A stretch of DNA of 64,000 bases from Bradyrhizobium sp. 21 (GCF_023073335.1 NZ_JADPJG010000032.1:496001-560000); one strand, 5' to 3'; counted from the first letter of the stretch, positions 50,347-59,626 are shown. Program-made: numbers and translations. The notes: generated by a model not told the origin, from the letters alone.

Positions 50347-52008
50347 TTAAGCCTTCACCGCCGGGGCGAAGTCCTTGCCGACCGACATCGCGCGCGGATC
50401 GATGATGCAGTGGAGGATCGACGGCTTGCCCGAGGCCAGCGCACGCTCGAAGGCCGGCGCGAACTCTTCGGTACGCTCGACGCGCTCGCCATGGCCGCCG
50501 AACGCTTTCGCGTACATCGCGAAATCCGGGTTCTTGAGCTGGGTGCCGACGACGCGACCGGGATAGTCGCGCTCCTGGTGCATGCGGATGGTGCCGTATT
50601 GCGCATTGTCGACGACGATGACGACGAGCGGTGCATCGTATTGCACGGCGGTTGCGAATTCCTGGCCGTTCATCAGGAAGCAGCCGTCGCCGGCGAAGGC
50701 GATGACGGTGCGATCCGGATATTGCCGTTTCGCGAGCACCGCCGCCGGCACGCCATAGCCCATCGAGCCCGAGGTCGGCGCGAGCTGGGAGGCAAAGCTG
50801 TGGAAGCGGTGATGGCGATGGATCCAGCCGGCATAATTGCCGGCGCCGTTGCAGACGATGGCATCCTTCGGCAGACGATCGCGCAGCCAGGTCATGACCT
50901 GGCCGTACTGGAATTTGCCCGGCAGCTCGCGTGCTTTCTCGGTCCAGGCCAGATAATCGGCATGCGCTTTCGCCGCCTCACCCTTCCAGGCCGGCGCGGC
51001 CGAAGGTCTCAGCGTCTCGACGGCGGCGGCGAACGCGGCGGGCGTCGCCTGAATCGCAAGCTCGGGCTGATAGATGCGGCCGAGTTCTTCCGAACCCGGG
51101 TGCACATGGATCAGCTTCTGCTGCGGGGTCGGAATATCGAACAGCGTGTAGGACGATGACGGCATTTCCGACATGCGGCCGCCGATCAACAGGATGACAT
51201 CGGCGCCGTCGATGCGCGCTTTCAGGCCCGGGCTCGGTCCGATGCCGAGATCGCCGGCATAGTGCGAGTGATCGGCGTCGATCAGCGACGCCCGACGGAA
51301 GGAGGTCGCGACCGGCAGGTCGAAGCGTTCGGCGAAGCGCGCGATGCTTTTGGTGCCCTCGTCGGTCCAGCGCGAGCCGCCGAGAATGACCAGCGGGGCC
51401 TTGGCGCTCGCGAGCATCGCACCAACGCGCTCGATGTCGGCGGGCGACGGCCAGCTCACCGCCGGCTCGATGCGCATGGCGTCCGCAACGGCGGCGGTCT
51501 CGGTCAGCATATTCTCTGGCAGCGAGATCACCACGGGACCGGGGCGGCCCTGCATGGCGACGCGGAAGGCGCGCGCGACCAGCTCCGGAATGCGATCGGG
51601 ACGGTCGATCTCGACCGCCCATTTCGCCATGGTGCCGAACACCGCCTTGTAGTCGAGCTCCTGGAACGCCTCGCGCTCGCGCATGCCGGTGTCGACCTGG
51701 CCGACGAACAGGATCATCGGCGTCGAATCCTGCATCGCGATGTGGACGCCATGGCTGGCGTTGGTGGCGCCGGGGCCGCGGGTCACGAAGCAGATTCCGG
51801 GCCGGCCGGTGAGCTTGCCATAGGCTTCCGCCATCATCGCAGCACCGCCTTCGGCGCGACAGATCATGACGTCGATCGGGCTGTCATGCAGCGCATCGAG
51901 CGCCGCGAGATAGCTCTCGCCCGGCACGCAGGTGACGCGCTCGACGCCTTGCGCGACCAGCTGATCAATCAGGATCTGGCCCCCGGTGCGGGTGTTGCGA
52001 ATGGTCAT
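50347..52008 (-). CDS. ThDP-binding enzyme, acetolactate synthase-like
   Basis: A 553-aa full-length ThDP enzyme. Pyr domain with catalytic Glu in CRAEGGAAMMAEAYGKLTG, central domain about 190-330, PP domain with GDGCFLMNGQEFATAVQYDA and DNAQYGTIRMHQERDYPG. It resembles large acetolactate synthase/benzoylformate decarboxylase-like proteins, but no regulatory small subunit is near, and the cluster context argues against branched-chain amino acid synthesis. ATG 52008 has GGGAGC upstream. The exact reaction is unknown. Confidence 0.88.
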   Translation of the reverse strand: MTIRNTRTGGQILIDQLVAQGVERVTCVPGESYLAALDALHDSPIDVMICRAEGGAAMMAEAYGKLTGRPGICFVTRGPGATNASHGVHIAMQDSTPMILFVGQVDTGMREREAFQELDYKAVFGTMAKWAVEIDRPDRIPELVARAFRVAMQGRPGPVVISLPENMLTETAAVADAMRIEPAVSWPSPADIERVGAMLASAKAPLVILGGSRWTDEGTKSIARFAERFDLPVATSFRRASLIDADHSHYAGDLGIGPSPGLKARIDGADVILLIGGRMSEMPSSSYTLFDIPTPQQKLIHVHPGSEELGRIYQPELAIQATPAAFAAAVETLRPSAAPAWKGEAAKAHADYLAWTEKARELPGKFQYGQVMTWLRDRLPKDAIVCNGAGNYAGWIHRHHRFHSFASQLAPTSGSMGYGVPAAVLAKRQYPDRTVIAFAGDGCFLMNGQEFATAVQYDAPLVVIVVDNAQYGTIRMHQERDYPGRVVGTQLKNPDFAMYAKAFGGHGERVERTEEFAPAFERALASGKPSILHCIIDPRAMSVGKDFAPAVKA

Positions 52009-52155
52009 GACGGCTCCCTCAAGGCTCTGGCGATGCGCTTCACGGCTTCGCCCAAATGTTGTTCGGAGCTGGCGTAGGACAGGCCGCCAGGGCGCGCAAG
52101 ATCGAAAGGCCTCTCGCACCCTGCGCAGGCGTCATGCCCGTCCCTGCTGTTTGCA

Positions 52156-53088
52156 CTACCGGCCATTCGCGATGATGCGGGCGCAATGATCGAGCGCCGC
52201 ACCAACGAGATTGTCGCTCGCCTCCGGCGTGCGGAACGCCGAATGCGCGGACAGCGTCACGTTCGGCAATTTCGTCAGCGGATGCCCTGGCGGCAGCGGC
52301 TCGACGGTGAAGACGTCGAGGCCGGCATGCGCGATATGGCCGGAGCGCAGTGCATCCAGCATCGCATCCTCATCGACGACCGCGCCGCGCGCGGTATTGA
52401 TCAGGATGCTGCCAGGGCGCATCTGCGCGATACGCTCGCACGACAGGAATCCCTTGGTCTCGTCGTTGAGCAGCAGATGCAGCGAGACGACGTGGCTGTC
52501 GGCGAGCAACTTCTCCAGCGACACGAACTCGACGCCGGGATGGGTCTTCGGCGACCTGTTCCAGGCGATCACCTTCATGCCGCAGCCCGTCGCCATGCGG
52601 GCGGCTTCCGCGGCGATGCCGCCAAAGCCGATCAGGCCGAGCGTCTTGCCGGTGAGCTGCATCGCATCGCGGCGCAGCCAATTGCCCTCGCGCATGCCGC
52701 GATCCATCTCGCCGAAGCTCTTTGCAGAAGCCCACATCAGCGCGATCGCGCATTCGGCCACCGCGGTGTCGCCATAGCCCTTGATGGTGTGAACGGAGAT
52801 GCCGGCTTGGCCAAGTTCTTCCGAATTCATGTAGCTGCGCGCGCCGGTACCGAGGAAGACCACGTGCTTCAAGGTCGTGCACTTCCCGGCGATCGCGGTC
52901 GGCACCGCGGTGTGGTCGACGATCATGATCTCGACACCATCGAGCAGGCCGGGCAAATCGTCGGGCTTGATGGAGGGATTGCGGTTGATGCCGACCGGCA
53001 GGTCCTGGGAGCGCAGCAGCTTCTCGGTGACCGCAGCAAGCGTATCGTTGGCGTCGACGAAGAGGGCGCGCACAGGCTCGTCTTTCAT
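52156..53088 (-). CDS. D-isomer-specific 2-hydroxyacid dehydrogenase
   Basis: A 310-aa NAD-dependent dehydrogenase (SerA/glyoxylate reductase type). Nucleotide fold LGLIGFGGIAAEAARMA, catalytic Arg in INTARGAVVDE, Glu in FTVEPLPPGHPL, and His in LSAHSAFRTPEA. The usual C-terminal ACT domain of SerA is absent. ATG 53088 gives the normal N-terminus. It is the first gene of the minus-strand cluster, with a palindrome upstream. Likely interconverts a 2-hydroxy and 2-oxo acid. Confidence 0.92.
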   Translation of the reverse strand: MKDEPVRALFVDANDTLAAVTEKLLRSQDLPVGINRNPSIKPDDLPGLLDGVEIMIVDHTAVPTAIAGKCTTLKHVVFLGTGARSYMNSEELGQAGISVHTIKGYGDTAVAECAIALMWASAKSFGEMDRGMREGNWLRRDAMQLTGKTLGLIGFGGIAAEAARMATGCGMKVIAWNRSPKTHPGVEFVSLEKLLADSHVVSLHLLLNDETKGFLSCERIAQMRPGSILINTARGAVVDEDAMLDALRSGHIAHAGLDVFTVEPLPPGHPLTKLPNVTLSAHSAFRTPEASDNLVGAALDHCARIIANGR

Positions 53089-53108
53089 GTCCGGATTGCA
53101 GAAATACC

Positions 53109-53131
53109 GTATTGCATTTATATCTGAATAC
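53109..53131. promoter_or_regulatory. candidate operator upstream of hydroxyacid dehydrogenase cluster
   Basis: GTATT (53109-53113) and AATAC (53127-53131) form an inverted repeat with a 13-base AT-rich spacer containing TTTATA, 20 bases upstream of the dehydrogenase start. It could be the binding site of the cluster's GntR protein or overlap the promoter. Evidence is symmetry and position only. Confidence 0.35.
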
Positions 53132-53309
53132 AGAAATAGTCCAGATGCCCTCAGCACTTGGGCCGACTACAAACCGCTCGCTGGGCCAGACCTGCGGCGG
53201 CGGGATGCTGAAGGGTTTTGAGGCCGTCGGTCTCAGCGCAGACGATATCCGTCCCGAGATCCAGTTCTGACCTCCGGGCTCTGACTACGCGGCGAGCCTT
53301 AAGACAGGC

Positions 53310-54974
53310 TCAATCACGCGAGACGCGCGGCGTCGAAGGCGTGACGTTTGCCGGTGTGTGGAAATCCAGACGCGCGCGGCTCTCCTCGCGAACACCGGAT
53401 TCGTCGCCGAACTCGACATAGTTTTGCGCGCCCTGATTCCATTGCGGCCATGGCGTCGCCGCCGTCGCCGGATTTCCGGTCCTCGCGAATGCGACCAGCG
53501 TATCCATCATGCGATCGGACAAGGCGCGGTCGAACTCGGTCCAGAGCCGCGTGACGCGGATCTTGTTGAAGGCATCCTGCGTGCCGAACCAATAAGGCAC
53601 GTCGGAGGTGTGATAGGCGCCGATCTTCTGCGGACTATCGAAGAACTGGACGTCCTTCGCGAAGGGGTGCACGCGCGAATACATGTACATGTAGAACGGC
53701 GCCTTGCCGGTCTTCGCCTGCGCCATGGCCCAGTTGCGCGTGCCCGCTTCGACCAACCCCTCGCGCGCGGCGAGCAGGCCCATCGCCTTGGCCTCTTCGT
53801 CGGTCTTCGCCGGATAGAGCGCGAGGAAGCGCTCGGCCTGGTCGCCATAGAGTTTTCGCGCGGCGGCGACATAGGCTTCGAGCGTTCCTGCGGTGCGCAG
53901 ATCATTCGAACTTTCGTCGCTGGTGAAACCCGCGACCGTCGCGACATCGTTCTGTTTGCCCGTCGCAAAAATGTTCGGCACGGTGTCGGGCAGGACGTAG
54001 CCGTCGATATCCGGCGTGACGGCGATCGTGCCGGCACAGCCGAGCTGGCAGTCTTTCTGGATCGCCAAGATCTTGTCGGCCTGGATCAGCCGCATCTCGG
54101 CCAGCGAGGACGCGCCGAGCGCCGTCTGCACCTCGAGACCGACCTTCTCGGCGGCCGGCAGCGCCGGGAATTTGAAGCGGCTGTCGAACATGCTGAGACT
54201 CATCGCAAAACCGCGATTGAACAGGCCCTTCGCCAGCGGACTTGCCTCTAACGCCGACACCGACATCGCGCCCGCGGACTGCCCGGTGATGGTGACGTTG
54301 TCGGGATCGCCGCCAAACGTTGCGATGTTGCGCTTGACCCATTGCAAGGCCGCGATCTGGTCCATCAAGCCGTAATTGCCGGAGGCATGGTGCGGCGATT
54401 CCGCGGTCAGTTCGGGATGGGCGAGGTTGCCCAGGATGCCGACGCGGTAGTTGAAGCTGACGAAGATCGTGCCTTTCTTCGCGACATTCTCGCCGTCGTA
54501 CATCGCCATGCCGCTGGAGCCGAGCGTGAAGCCGCCGCCGTAGATCCAGACCACCACCGGCAGCTTTGCGCCCGATTTCGCATCCCGGCTCGCCCAGATG
54601 TTCAGAGTGAGGCAATTCTCGCTCGTCGCTTCCTCGCCGAAATAATGATTGAGATTGTGCCGGCGCAGCACCTGGATACACTCCGGTGCCAGCCGATCGG
54701 CGTGATAGACGCCGTTCCAGGCCTCGACCTTCTGCGGTTCGCGCCAGCGCAAGTCTCCGAGCGGGGGTGCGGCATAGGGGATACCGAAATAGGCCTTCAC
54801 GCCCGACGCGAGCACCTTGCCGGAGATCGCACCGCTATCGATGCTGACGGGATCTTCGGGAATTGGCGTCGCGACGATCTGCGCCGCCGACGGCACGACC
54901 GCCAGCAAGGAGAGAATTGAAGCCATCGCAAGAATCGTGCGCGCGAGCGCGCGCCCGCTATCTGAAACGCTCAT
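53310..54974 (-). CDS. exported type-B carboxylesterase
   Basis: A 554-aa alpha/beta-hydrolase. Sec signal about 1-31 (AMASILSLLAVVPSAAQ). Nucleophile S233 in GQSAGAMS, oxyanion hole YGGGF, acidic residue in FTSDESSND, and catalytic His in AYHTSDVPYWFG. C99 and C121 are placed like the conserved disulfide of this family, fitting an extracytoplasmic location. It hydrolyses carboxylic esters of unknown nature. It is followed upstream, on the same strand, by a second, cytosolic family member. Confidence 0.93.
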   Translation of the reverse strand: MSVSDSGRALARTILAMASILSLLAVVPSAAQIVATPIPEDPVSIDSGAISGKVLASGVKAYFGIPYAAPPLGDLRWREPQKVEAWNGVYHADRLAPECIQVLRRHNLNHYFGEEATSENCLTLNIWASRDAKSGAKLPVVVWIYGGGFTLGSSGMAMYDGENVAKKGTIFVSFNYRVGILGNLAHPELTAESPHHASGNYGLMDQIAALQWVKRNIATFGGDPDNVTITGQSAGAMSVSALEASPLAKGLFNRGFAMSLSMFDSRFKFPALPAAEKVGLEVQTALGASSLAEMRLIQADKILAIQKDCQLGCAGTIAVTPDIDGYVLPDTVPNIFATGKQNDVATVAGFTSDESSNDLRTAGTLEAYVAAARKLYGDQAERFLALYPAKTDEEAKAMGLLAAREGLVEAGTRNWAMAQAKTGKAPFYMYMYSRVHPFAKDVQFFDSPQKIGAYHTSDVPYWFGTQDAFNKIRVTRLWTEFDRALSDRMMDTLVAFARTGNPATAATPWPQWNQGAQNYVEFGDESGVREESRARLDFHTPANVTPSTPRVSRD

Positions 54975-54998
54975 TTGATCTCCCCTTTGCTTTTCTTG

Positions 54999-56480
54999 TC
55001 AGGCGACCGCTTCGGGACGGACGGTCAGTTCCGCCCACATCCGGAAGCGCGCGCCGTCGTTGAGCGGCACTATGTGGAACGGCTGACCGAAGATTGCGAG
55101 AGGCTCCTTGCCCGGCTCGAAGCTCGGCCAGGCTTCCGCGATATCCGGCATGCCGGTCGTGACGAAGCGCAGCACATTGGCCTGAAACCGCGCCGCGACG
55201 TCGATATCGGTAGCCGTCATCGGGCCGCCCTTGCGCTTCAGGATCGGGCGATCGATGAAGTCGGGCAGGTGCGCCCAGAGGCAGGCGTTATCCGCACCAT
55301 GGGTCGGGCCTTGCGAGAGGAACGGCTCCAGCGCAGGACGATGGTCGAACCGGCTCAGCCACACCTCGCCGCCCGCTGCGGCGTGAAACCGCGCGACATC
55401 GGCCATCGGGCGATGCCAGAACGCATCCGACAGCAGCGCTTCGTACGGATCTTCGTCGACGCGCGCGGTGGCGCGGTAGCAGGACAGCAGGTGCCCCCAG
55501 CCGGCATCGCCGAAGGCCGCACGTATCTGTCGCTCGGTGGTGCGGATCATCGCGGCCGGCGGCGTGCTTTTCAGGAACATCGCCATCTCGTCGCGGCAGG
55601 AGCCGAGCCAGAGCGGGATGTCGCGCAAGCTGCCGTCGGCAAAGACCTCGCGCGGCTCGCGCGGGATCACAGAGCCGTCGAGCACCGGGCCGAACACAGT
55701 GCCTGAGGCGGCCTCGTCCGCGAGCCTGCGGCCGACGCGCTCGACGGCGGCGAAGAGTTTTGGCAACGACACCGATGCGATCGCCGTCGGATCGCGCGAA
55801 AATTCGAGCTCGTCGAGAACGCGGCGCGCAACGTCGTCCGCATGATCAGGGCTCATGATGTTTCGTCCAGGCGCGCTGAGCGCAAGGGCGCGGATGAACT
55901 TGCCTCTGGTCTGCGGCAGGGTTGCGAGCGCAATCACCATGGAGGCGCCCGCCGACTGGCCGGACAAGGTGATCGCGTCCGGATCGCCGCCGAAGCTTGC
56001 GATGTTGGCGCGCACCCAGTCGAGCGCGGCGAGCGCATCCTGGAGCGCGAGGTTGTTGGCCTCGTCAAGGCCGTGACGATGCAGTTGCAGGAAGCCGAGC
56101 GGGCCGAGCCGGTAGTTGATGGTGACGATCACGGCCGGGCCGTGCGGGGCGAGGAAGCCGCCGTCATAATCGGCGCCGCCGCCGGTGACGAAGGCGCCGC
56201 CATGGATGAAGAACAGCACCGGCAGCGGGCGATCGGCACCTGCCGGCGCCCAGATGTTCAGGCTGAGACAGGCTGCCTCGTCCGCATGATCGAGATGGCC
56301 GGGCTGCGGCGCAAAGGCGCCGTAGTCCGTGCATTGGCGCGGCTCCGCCCACGCAGGTGGCGGTGTGGCCTTGGCAAAGCGCCGCGCGATCGCGAACGGC
56401 ACGCCCTTGAAGGCGCGTACGGCCCCCTGCTCGGCGCCGAGAATCGGCCCGCTCGTGGTCGGAACTGCGTGGGTCAGCAT
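54999..56480 (-). CDS. carboxylesterase/lipase family protein (type B)
   Basis: A 493-aa esterase without a signal peptide. Nucleophile S176 in SGQSAGAS, oxyanion hole HGGAF, acid in GSCRDEMAMF, and His in GPTHGADN. The start at 56480 follows GAGG; the longer frame reading back into the MFS gene is not homologous. It differs clearly from the adjacent exported esterase, so it is not a recent tandem copy. It lies 24 bases downstream of an MHS carrier gene, suggesting import and cytosolic hydrolysis of an ester. Confidence 0.92.
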   Translation of the reverse strand: MLTHAVPTTSGPILGAEQGAVRAFKGVPFAIARRFAKATPPPAWAEPRQCTDYGAFAPQPGHLDHADEAACLSLNIWAPAGADRPLPVLFFIHGGAFVTGGGADYDGGFLAPHGPAVIVTINYRLGPLGFLQLHRHGLDEANNLALQDALAALDWVRANIASFGGDPDAITLSGQSAGASMVIALATLPQTRGKFIRALALSAPGRNIMSPDHADDVARRVLDELEFSRDPTAIASVSLPKLFAAVERVGRRLADEAASGTVFGPVLDGSVIPREPREVFADGSLRDIPLWLGSCRDEMAMFLKSTPPAAMIRTTERQIRAAFGDAGWGHLLSCYRATARVDEDPYEALLSDAFWHRPMADVARFHAAAGGEVWLSRFDHRPALEPFLSQGPTHGADNACLWAHLPDFIDRPILKRKGGPMTATDIDVAARFQANVLRFVTTGMPDIAEAWPSFEPGKEPLAIFGQPFHIVPLNDGARFRMWAELTVRPEAVA

Positions 56481-56503
56481 GCGATCGTTGCCTCGTCTTT
56501 CGC

Positions 56504-57841
56504 TCAAGCGCGCCGCTTGCCGAGATCGGCGATGTCGACATTGTGGGTTTCGCGCGCGGTCGCCGCCGCTGCCGCCGAGATCACGCAGCAGCAGGCGACG
56601 AAGATCGCGACCGGGATCCAGCCGTTCGGCCCCTCGCCGACCAGGCTCGCGCTGATCAATGGCGTGAAGCCGGCGGCGAGGAAGCCGAGCTGGGTACCGA
56701 TCGCAGTGCCGGAATAACGCACGCGCGCCTCGAACATCTCGGCATAGAACGACGGCCAGATCGCGTTCGGCGCGGCATAGACGATCCCGGAGAGGATCAT
56801 CGCTCCGGCGAAGATCGCGATCGTGTTGCCTGACGTCACCAGCATGAAATAGGGGAACAGCAGCACCGCGCAACCGAGCACGCCGCCGATGAACACCGGC
56901 TTGCGGCCGATCTTGTCGGCAAGCAAGGCCCAGAGCGGCTGGGTGATCAACGCCGTGACGTTCCCGAGCACGCCGGCCCACAGCATGGTCGGGCGCGCGA
57001 CGCCGAACTTGCTGGTGGCATAGCCGAGCGCGAACACGGCGGTCATGGTGCTCACTGTCGCGATCAGCGCGCAGGCGATCACGCGCAGCACGTCCGGCCA
57101 ATAGTCCCGCAGCAGCGCAACGATCGGGAAGCGCGCCACCTTGGCCTTGCCCTTGATGTCTTCGAACACCGGCGTTTCCGGCATCGTCCGCCGCACCAGA
57201 TAAGCGACGACCAGCACAACTGCCGAAAGCAGGAACGGAATGCGCCAGCCCCAGCTCAAAAGCTGCTCCTCTGGCAAGCTCGACACCGGAATGAACACCA
57301 GGGTCGCCAGGATTGCGCCGGCCTGGGTGCCACTCAGCGTCCAGCTCGTGAAGAAGGCCCGGTTGGAATTGGCGGAGTGTTCAAGCGTCAGCGAGTTGGC
57401 CCCGCTCTGCTCGCCAGCCGCCGACAGACCCTGCAGCAGGCGCAGCAGCGTCAGGATGACAGGCGCGGCGTTGCCGATCGCCTTGGCATCCGGCAGCAGG
57501 CCGATCGCGAGCGTCGAGCCGCCCATCAGCACCAGCGTGAACAGGAGCACGGTCTTGCGGCCGATGCGGTCGCCGAAATGGCCGAGGATGACGGCGCCGA
57601 CGGGCCGCGCGATGTAGCCGATGCCGAAGCTCAAGAGTGCGAGCAGCGTTCCGGTCGACGGATCGACATTGGCGAAGAACACCCTTGGAAAGATCAACGC
57701 GGCTGCGGCACCATAGATGAAGAAGTCGTAGTATTCGAGCATGCTGCCGACGAAGCTGACCAGCGCGGCGCGCTTCGGCAGCTTGCCCGTGGCCTCCGTT
57801 GCGGACGGCGCGTGTAGCGATGCGGCTGACGTCAAGGTCAT
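56504..57841 (-). CDS. MFS transporter, MHS type
   Basis: A 445-aa 12-helix symporter. Helix 1 segment SFVGSMLEYYDFFIYGAAAAL, the GHFGDRIGRKTVL loop, LLRLLQGLSAAGEQSGANSLT in helix 4, and ALLADKIGRKPVFIGG. Typical of metabolite:proton symporters for carboxylates. Start codon at 57841 has GGGAGGA upstream. It is divergent from a TetR gene with a palindrome between them, so it is probably the regulated transporter of the two-esterase group. Confidence 0.92.
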   Translation of the reverse strand: MTLTSAASLHAPSATEATGKLPKRAALVSFVGSMLEYYDFFIYGAAAALIFPRVFFANVDPSTGTLLALLSFGIGYIARPVGAVILGHFGDRIGRKTVLLFTLVLMGGSTLAIGLLPDAKAIGNAAPVILTLLRLLQGLSAAGEQSGANSLTLEHSANSNRAFFTSWTLSGTQAGAILATLVFIPVSSLPEEQLLSWGWRIPFLLSAVVLVVAYLVRRTMPETPVFEDIKGKAKVARFPIVALLRDYWPDVLRVIACALIATVSTMTAVFALGYATSKFGVARPTMLWAGVLGNVTALITQPLWALLADKIGRKPVFIGGVLGCAVLLFPYFMLVTSGNTIAIFAGAMILSGIVYAAPNAIWPSFYAEMFEARVRYSGTAIGTQLGFLAAGFTPLISASLVGEGPNGWIPVAIFVACCCVISAAAAATARETHNVDIADLGKRRA

Positions 57842-57946
57842 GATGTGTCCTCCCCTCTGGTGTCCGGCGCGGCTCGCGTCAGGCAGTGGTCCTGCCCGCG
57901 GTGTTATGGTTCTGGTTGCCGCAGCCTTGGTTTGAAGCGATAATGT

Positions 57947-57960
57947 ACGAACTAGTACGT
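57947..57960. promoter_or_regulatory. candidate TetR operator
   Basis: ACGAACTAGTACGT is a 14-base near-perfect palindrome (two mismatched positions) centred on CTAG, in the 210-base gap between the divergent MHS carrier and TetR gene. Size, symmetry and place fit a TetR binding site. Confidence 0.5.
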
Positions 57961-58051
57961 TTATGCAAGATCACCCTGAAGCGGTCGCGACCGGGCGAAA
58001 TTTGCCTTCACCTTCAAGGTGATCCATAGAAACGGGCGGGAGAAAACAGTG

Positions 58052-58702
58052 ATGCTCAAGCGCATGCCACCCCCATCGAAGCGCACCAATGACCCCGAGC
58101 GCACTCAGCGCGACATCCTCGAAGTGGCGATGGCCGAATTCGCCTCGGAGGGCTATTCCGGTGCCCGCGTCGACGCGATCGCGGCGCGGACGCGCACGTC
58201 GAAGCGGATGATCTACTACTATTTCGGCGGCAAGGAGCAGCTCTACCTCGCGGTGCTCGAGGAGGCCTATCGCAGCATCCGCGCGCTGGAGGATCAGCTC
58301 GACATTGCGAGCTGCGACGCCCGCGAGGGACTGCGCCGCCTGATCGAGGCGACCTTCGACCATGACGAGCGCAATCCGAACTTCATCCGCCTCGTCAGCA
58401 TCGAGAACATCCACCACGGCAAGCACCTGAAGCAGAACGTGCAACTGCGCCAGCTCAACGCCAGCGTGATCGCGACGCTCGACGGCATCCTCAAGCGCGG
58501 CCGCGCGGAAGGCGTCTTCCGCGACGACGTCGACGCCGTCGACCTGCACCTGGCCATCTCCTCCTACTGCTTCTTCCGCGTCGCCAACCGCCACACCTTC
58601 GGCGCCCTGTTCGACCGCGACCTCAGCGAGGCCAAGGTGCTGGCGAAGAGCAGGGCGCAGATCGTGGAGATGATCTTGGCGTGGCTGGGGGCGAAGGCGT
58701 GA
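58052..58702 (+). CDS. TetR/AcrR family regulator
   Basis: A 216-aa repressor. Helix-turn-helix about 22-65 (DILEVAMAEFASEGYSGARV, DAIAARTRTSKRMIYYYFGG) and a C-terminal ligand domain of the larger TetR_C type (NPNFIRLVSIENIHHGKHL). ATG 58052 has GGGAGAA upstream; an in-frame ATG at 58019 is less likely. It is divergent from the MHS carrier and converges on the ABC permease gene. Confidence 0.93.
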   Translation: MLKRMPPPSKRTNDPERTQRDILEVAMAEFASEGYSGARVDAIAARTRTSKRMIYYYFGGKEQLYLAVLEEAYRSIRALEDQLDIASCDAREGLRRLIEATFDHDERNPNFIRLVSIENIHHGKHLKQNVQLRQLNASVIATLDGILKRGRAEGVFRDDVDAVDLHLAISSYCFFRVANRHTFGALFDRDLSEAKVLAKSRAQIVEMILAWLGAKA

Positions 58703-58719
58703 CTGCCACCACACTCGCT

Positions 58720-58821
58720 GTCATTCCCCGCGAAAGCGGGGAATCCAGTACGCCGCGGCCTATCGAGGAATCACGACCGCCTCTGGAATACTGGGTCGCC
58801 CGATCAAGTCGGGCGATGACA
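58720..58821. repeat. intergenic inverted repeat, second copy of the 45343 element
   Basis: GTCATTCCCCGCGAAAGCGG followed by GGAATCCAGTACGCCG, and ATACTGGGTCGCCCGATCAA followed by GTCGGGCGATGACA, match the element at 45343-45443 in order and arm sequence. It lies between two converging genes and may end transcription from both. Confidence 0.8.
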
Positions 58822-58840
58822 GCGGAGGCCGGAACCGCCC

Positions 58841-59626
58841 TCACCCGCCCTTCTTCTGCCGCGAACTCGCCAGCAGCACCAGCATGAACGAGGCCGCCGT
58901 CATCAGCGTCGAGATCGCGGCAATCGTCGGGTCGATCTCGTCGCGGAGCGCGGTGAACATGCGCTTGGTCAAGGGTTGATACTGGCCGCCGGAGATGAAC
59001 AGCGCGACGATGGTCTCGTCCATCGCCGATATGAAGGCGAAGATGCCGCCGGCGACCACGCTGGACTTGATCTGCGGCAAGGTCACCGCGAAGAAGCTGC
59101 GCAGGCGATTCATGCCGAGACTGCGCGCCACCATCTCCTGCGCCGGATCGAAGCTCTGCATGCCCGCCAGCACCGAGATGATGACGTAAGGCAATCCCAG
59201 CATCACGTTCGCCAGCACGAGGCCCGGCAGGGTCGCGACCAGGCCGACTTTGGCATAGACGAAGAAGATGCCGACCGCGGTGATGATGATCGGCACCACC
59301 AGCGGCAGCAGCAGCATCATGTGGATCAATCGCATGATCCGCAGCTTCGACTGGCTGATGGCATAGGCGGCGGAGATTCCGAGCGGCGTTGCGATCAGCA
59401 CAGTCAGAAGCGCGACCGTCAGCGTCACCTGCGTCGCCTGCATCCAGGCGGGGTTGGCGAAATATTGCTGGTACCAGCGCAGCGAGAACGAGGGCGGCGG
59501 AAAAGTCAGGAAGCGCGCGCTGGAGAATGAAATCGGCGCGATGATCAGCACCGGCAGGATCAGATAGACCAGCACCAGCGCGCTGACCACGTAGAGGACG
59601 ATCCGTGCGGGCGAGGCGCGCATCAT
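58841..59626 (-). CDS. ABC transporter permease, PotC-like
   Basis: A 261-aa inner-membrane permease with six predicted helices, the second permease of a spermidine/putrescine-type importer. The cytoplasmic coupling loop is AQEMVARSLGMNRLRSFFAV followed by TLPQIKSSVVAGG, the EAA motif in its polyamine form. The start overlaps the PotB-like stop by 4 bases. Substrate class is by family; polyamines, opines or other cations are possible. Confidence 0.92.
   Translation of the reverse strand: MMRASPARIVLYVVSALVLVYLILPVLIIAPISFSSARFLTFPPPSFSLRWYQQYFANPAWMQATQVTLTVALLTVLIATPLGISAAYAISQSKLRIMRLIHMMLLLPLVVPIIITAVGIFFVYAKVGLVATLPGLVLANVMLGLPYVIISVLAGMQSFDPAQEMVARSLGMNRLRSFFAVTLPQIKSSVVAGGIFAFISAMDETIVALFISGGQYQPLTKRMFTALRDEIDPTIAAISTLMTAASFMLVLLASSRQKKGG

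Noticed and set aside
50347-52008. Sulfoacetaldehyde acetyltransferase (Xsc) as identity of the large ThDP enzyme
   Set aside because: Its N-terminal and catalytic-Glu segments are of the acetolactate-synthase-like type and not of Xsc, and no phosphotransacetylase is adjacent.
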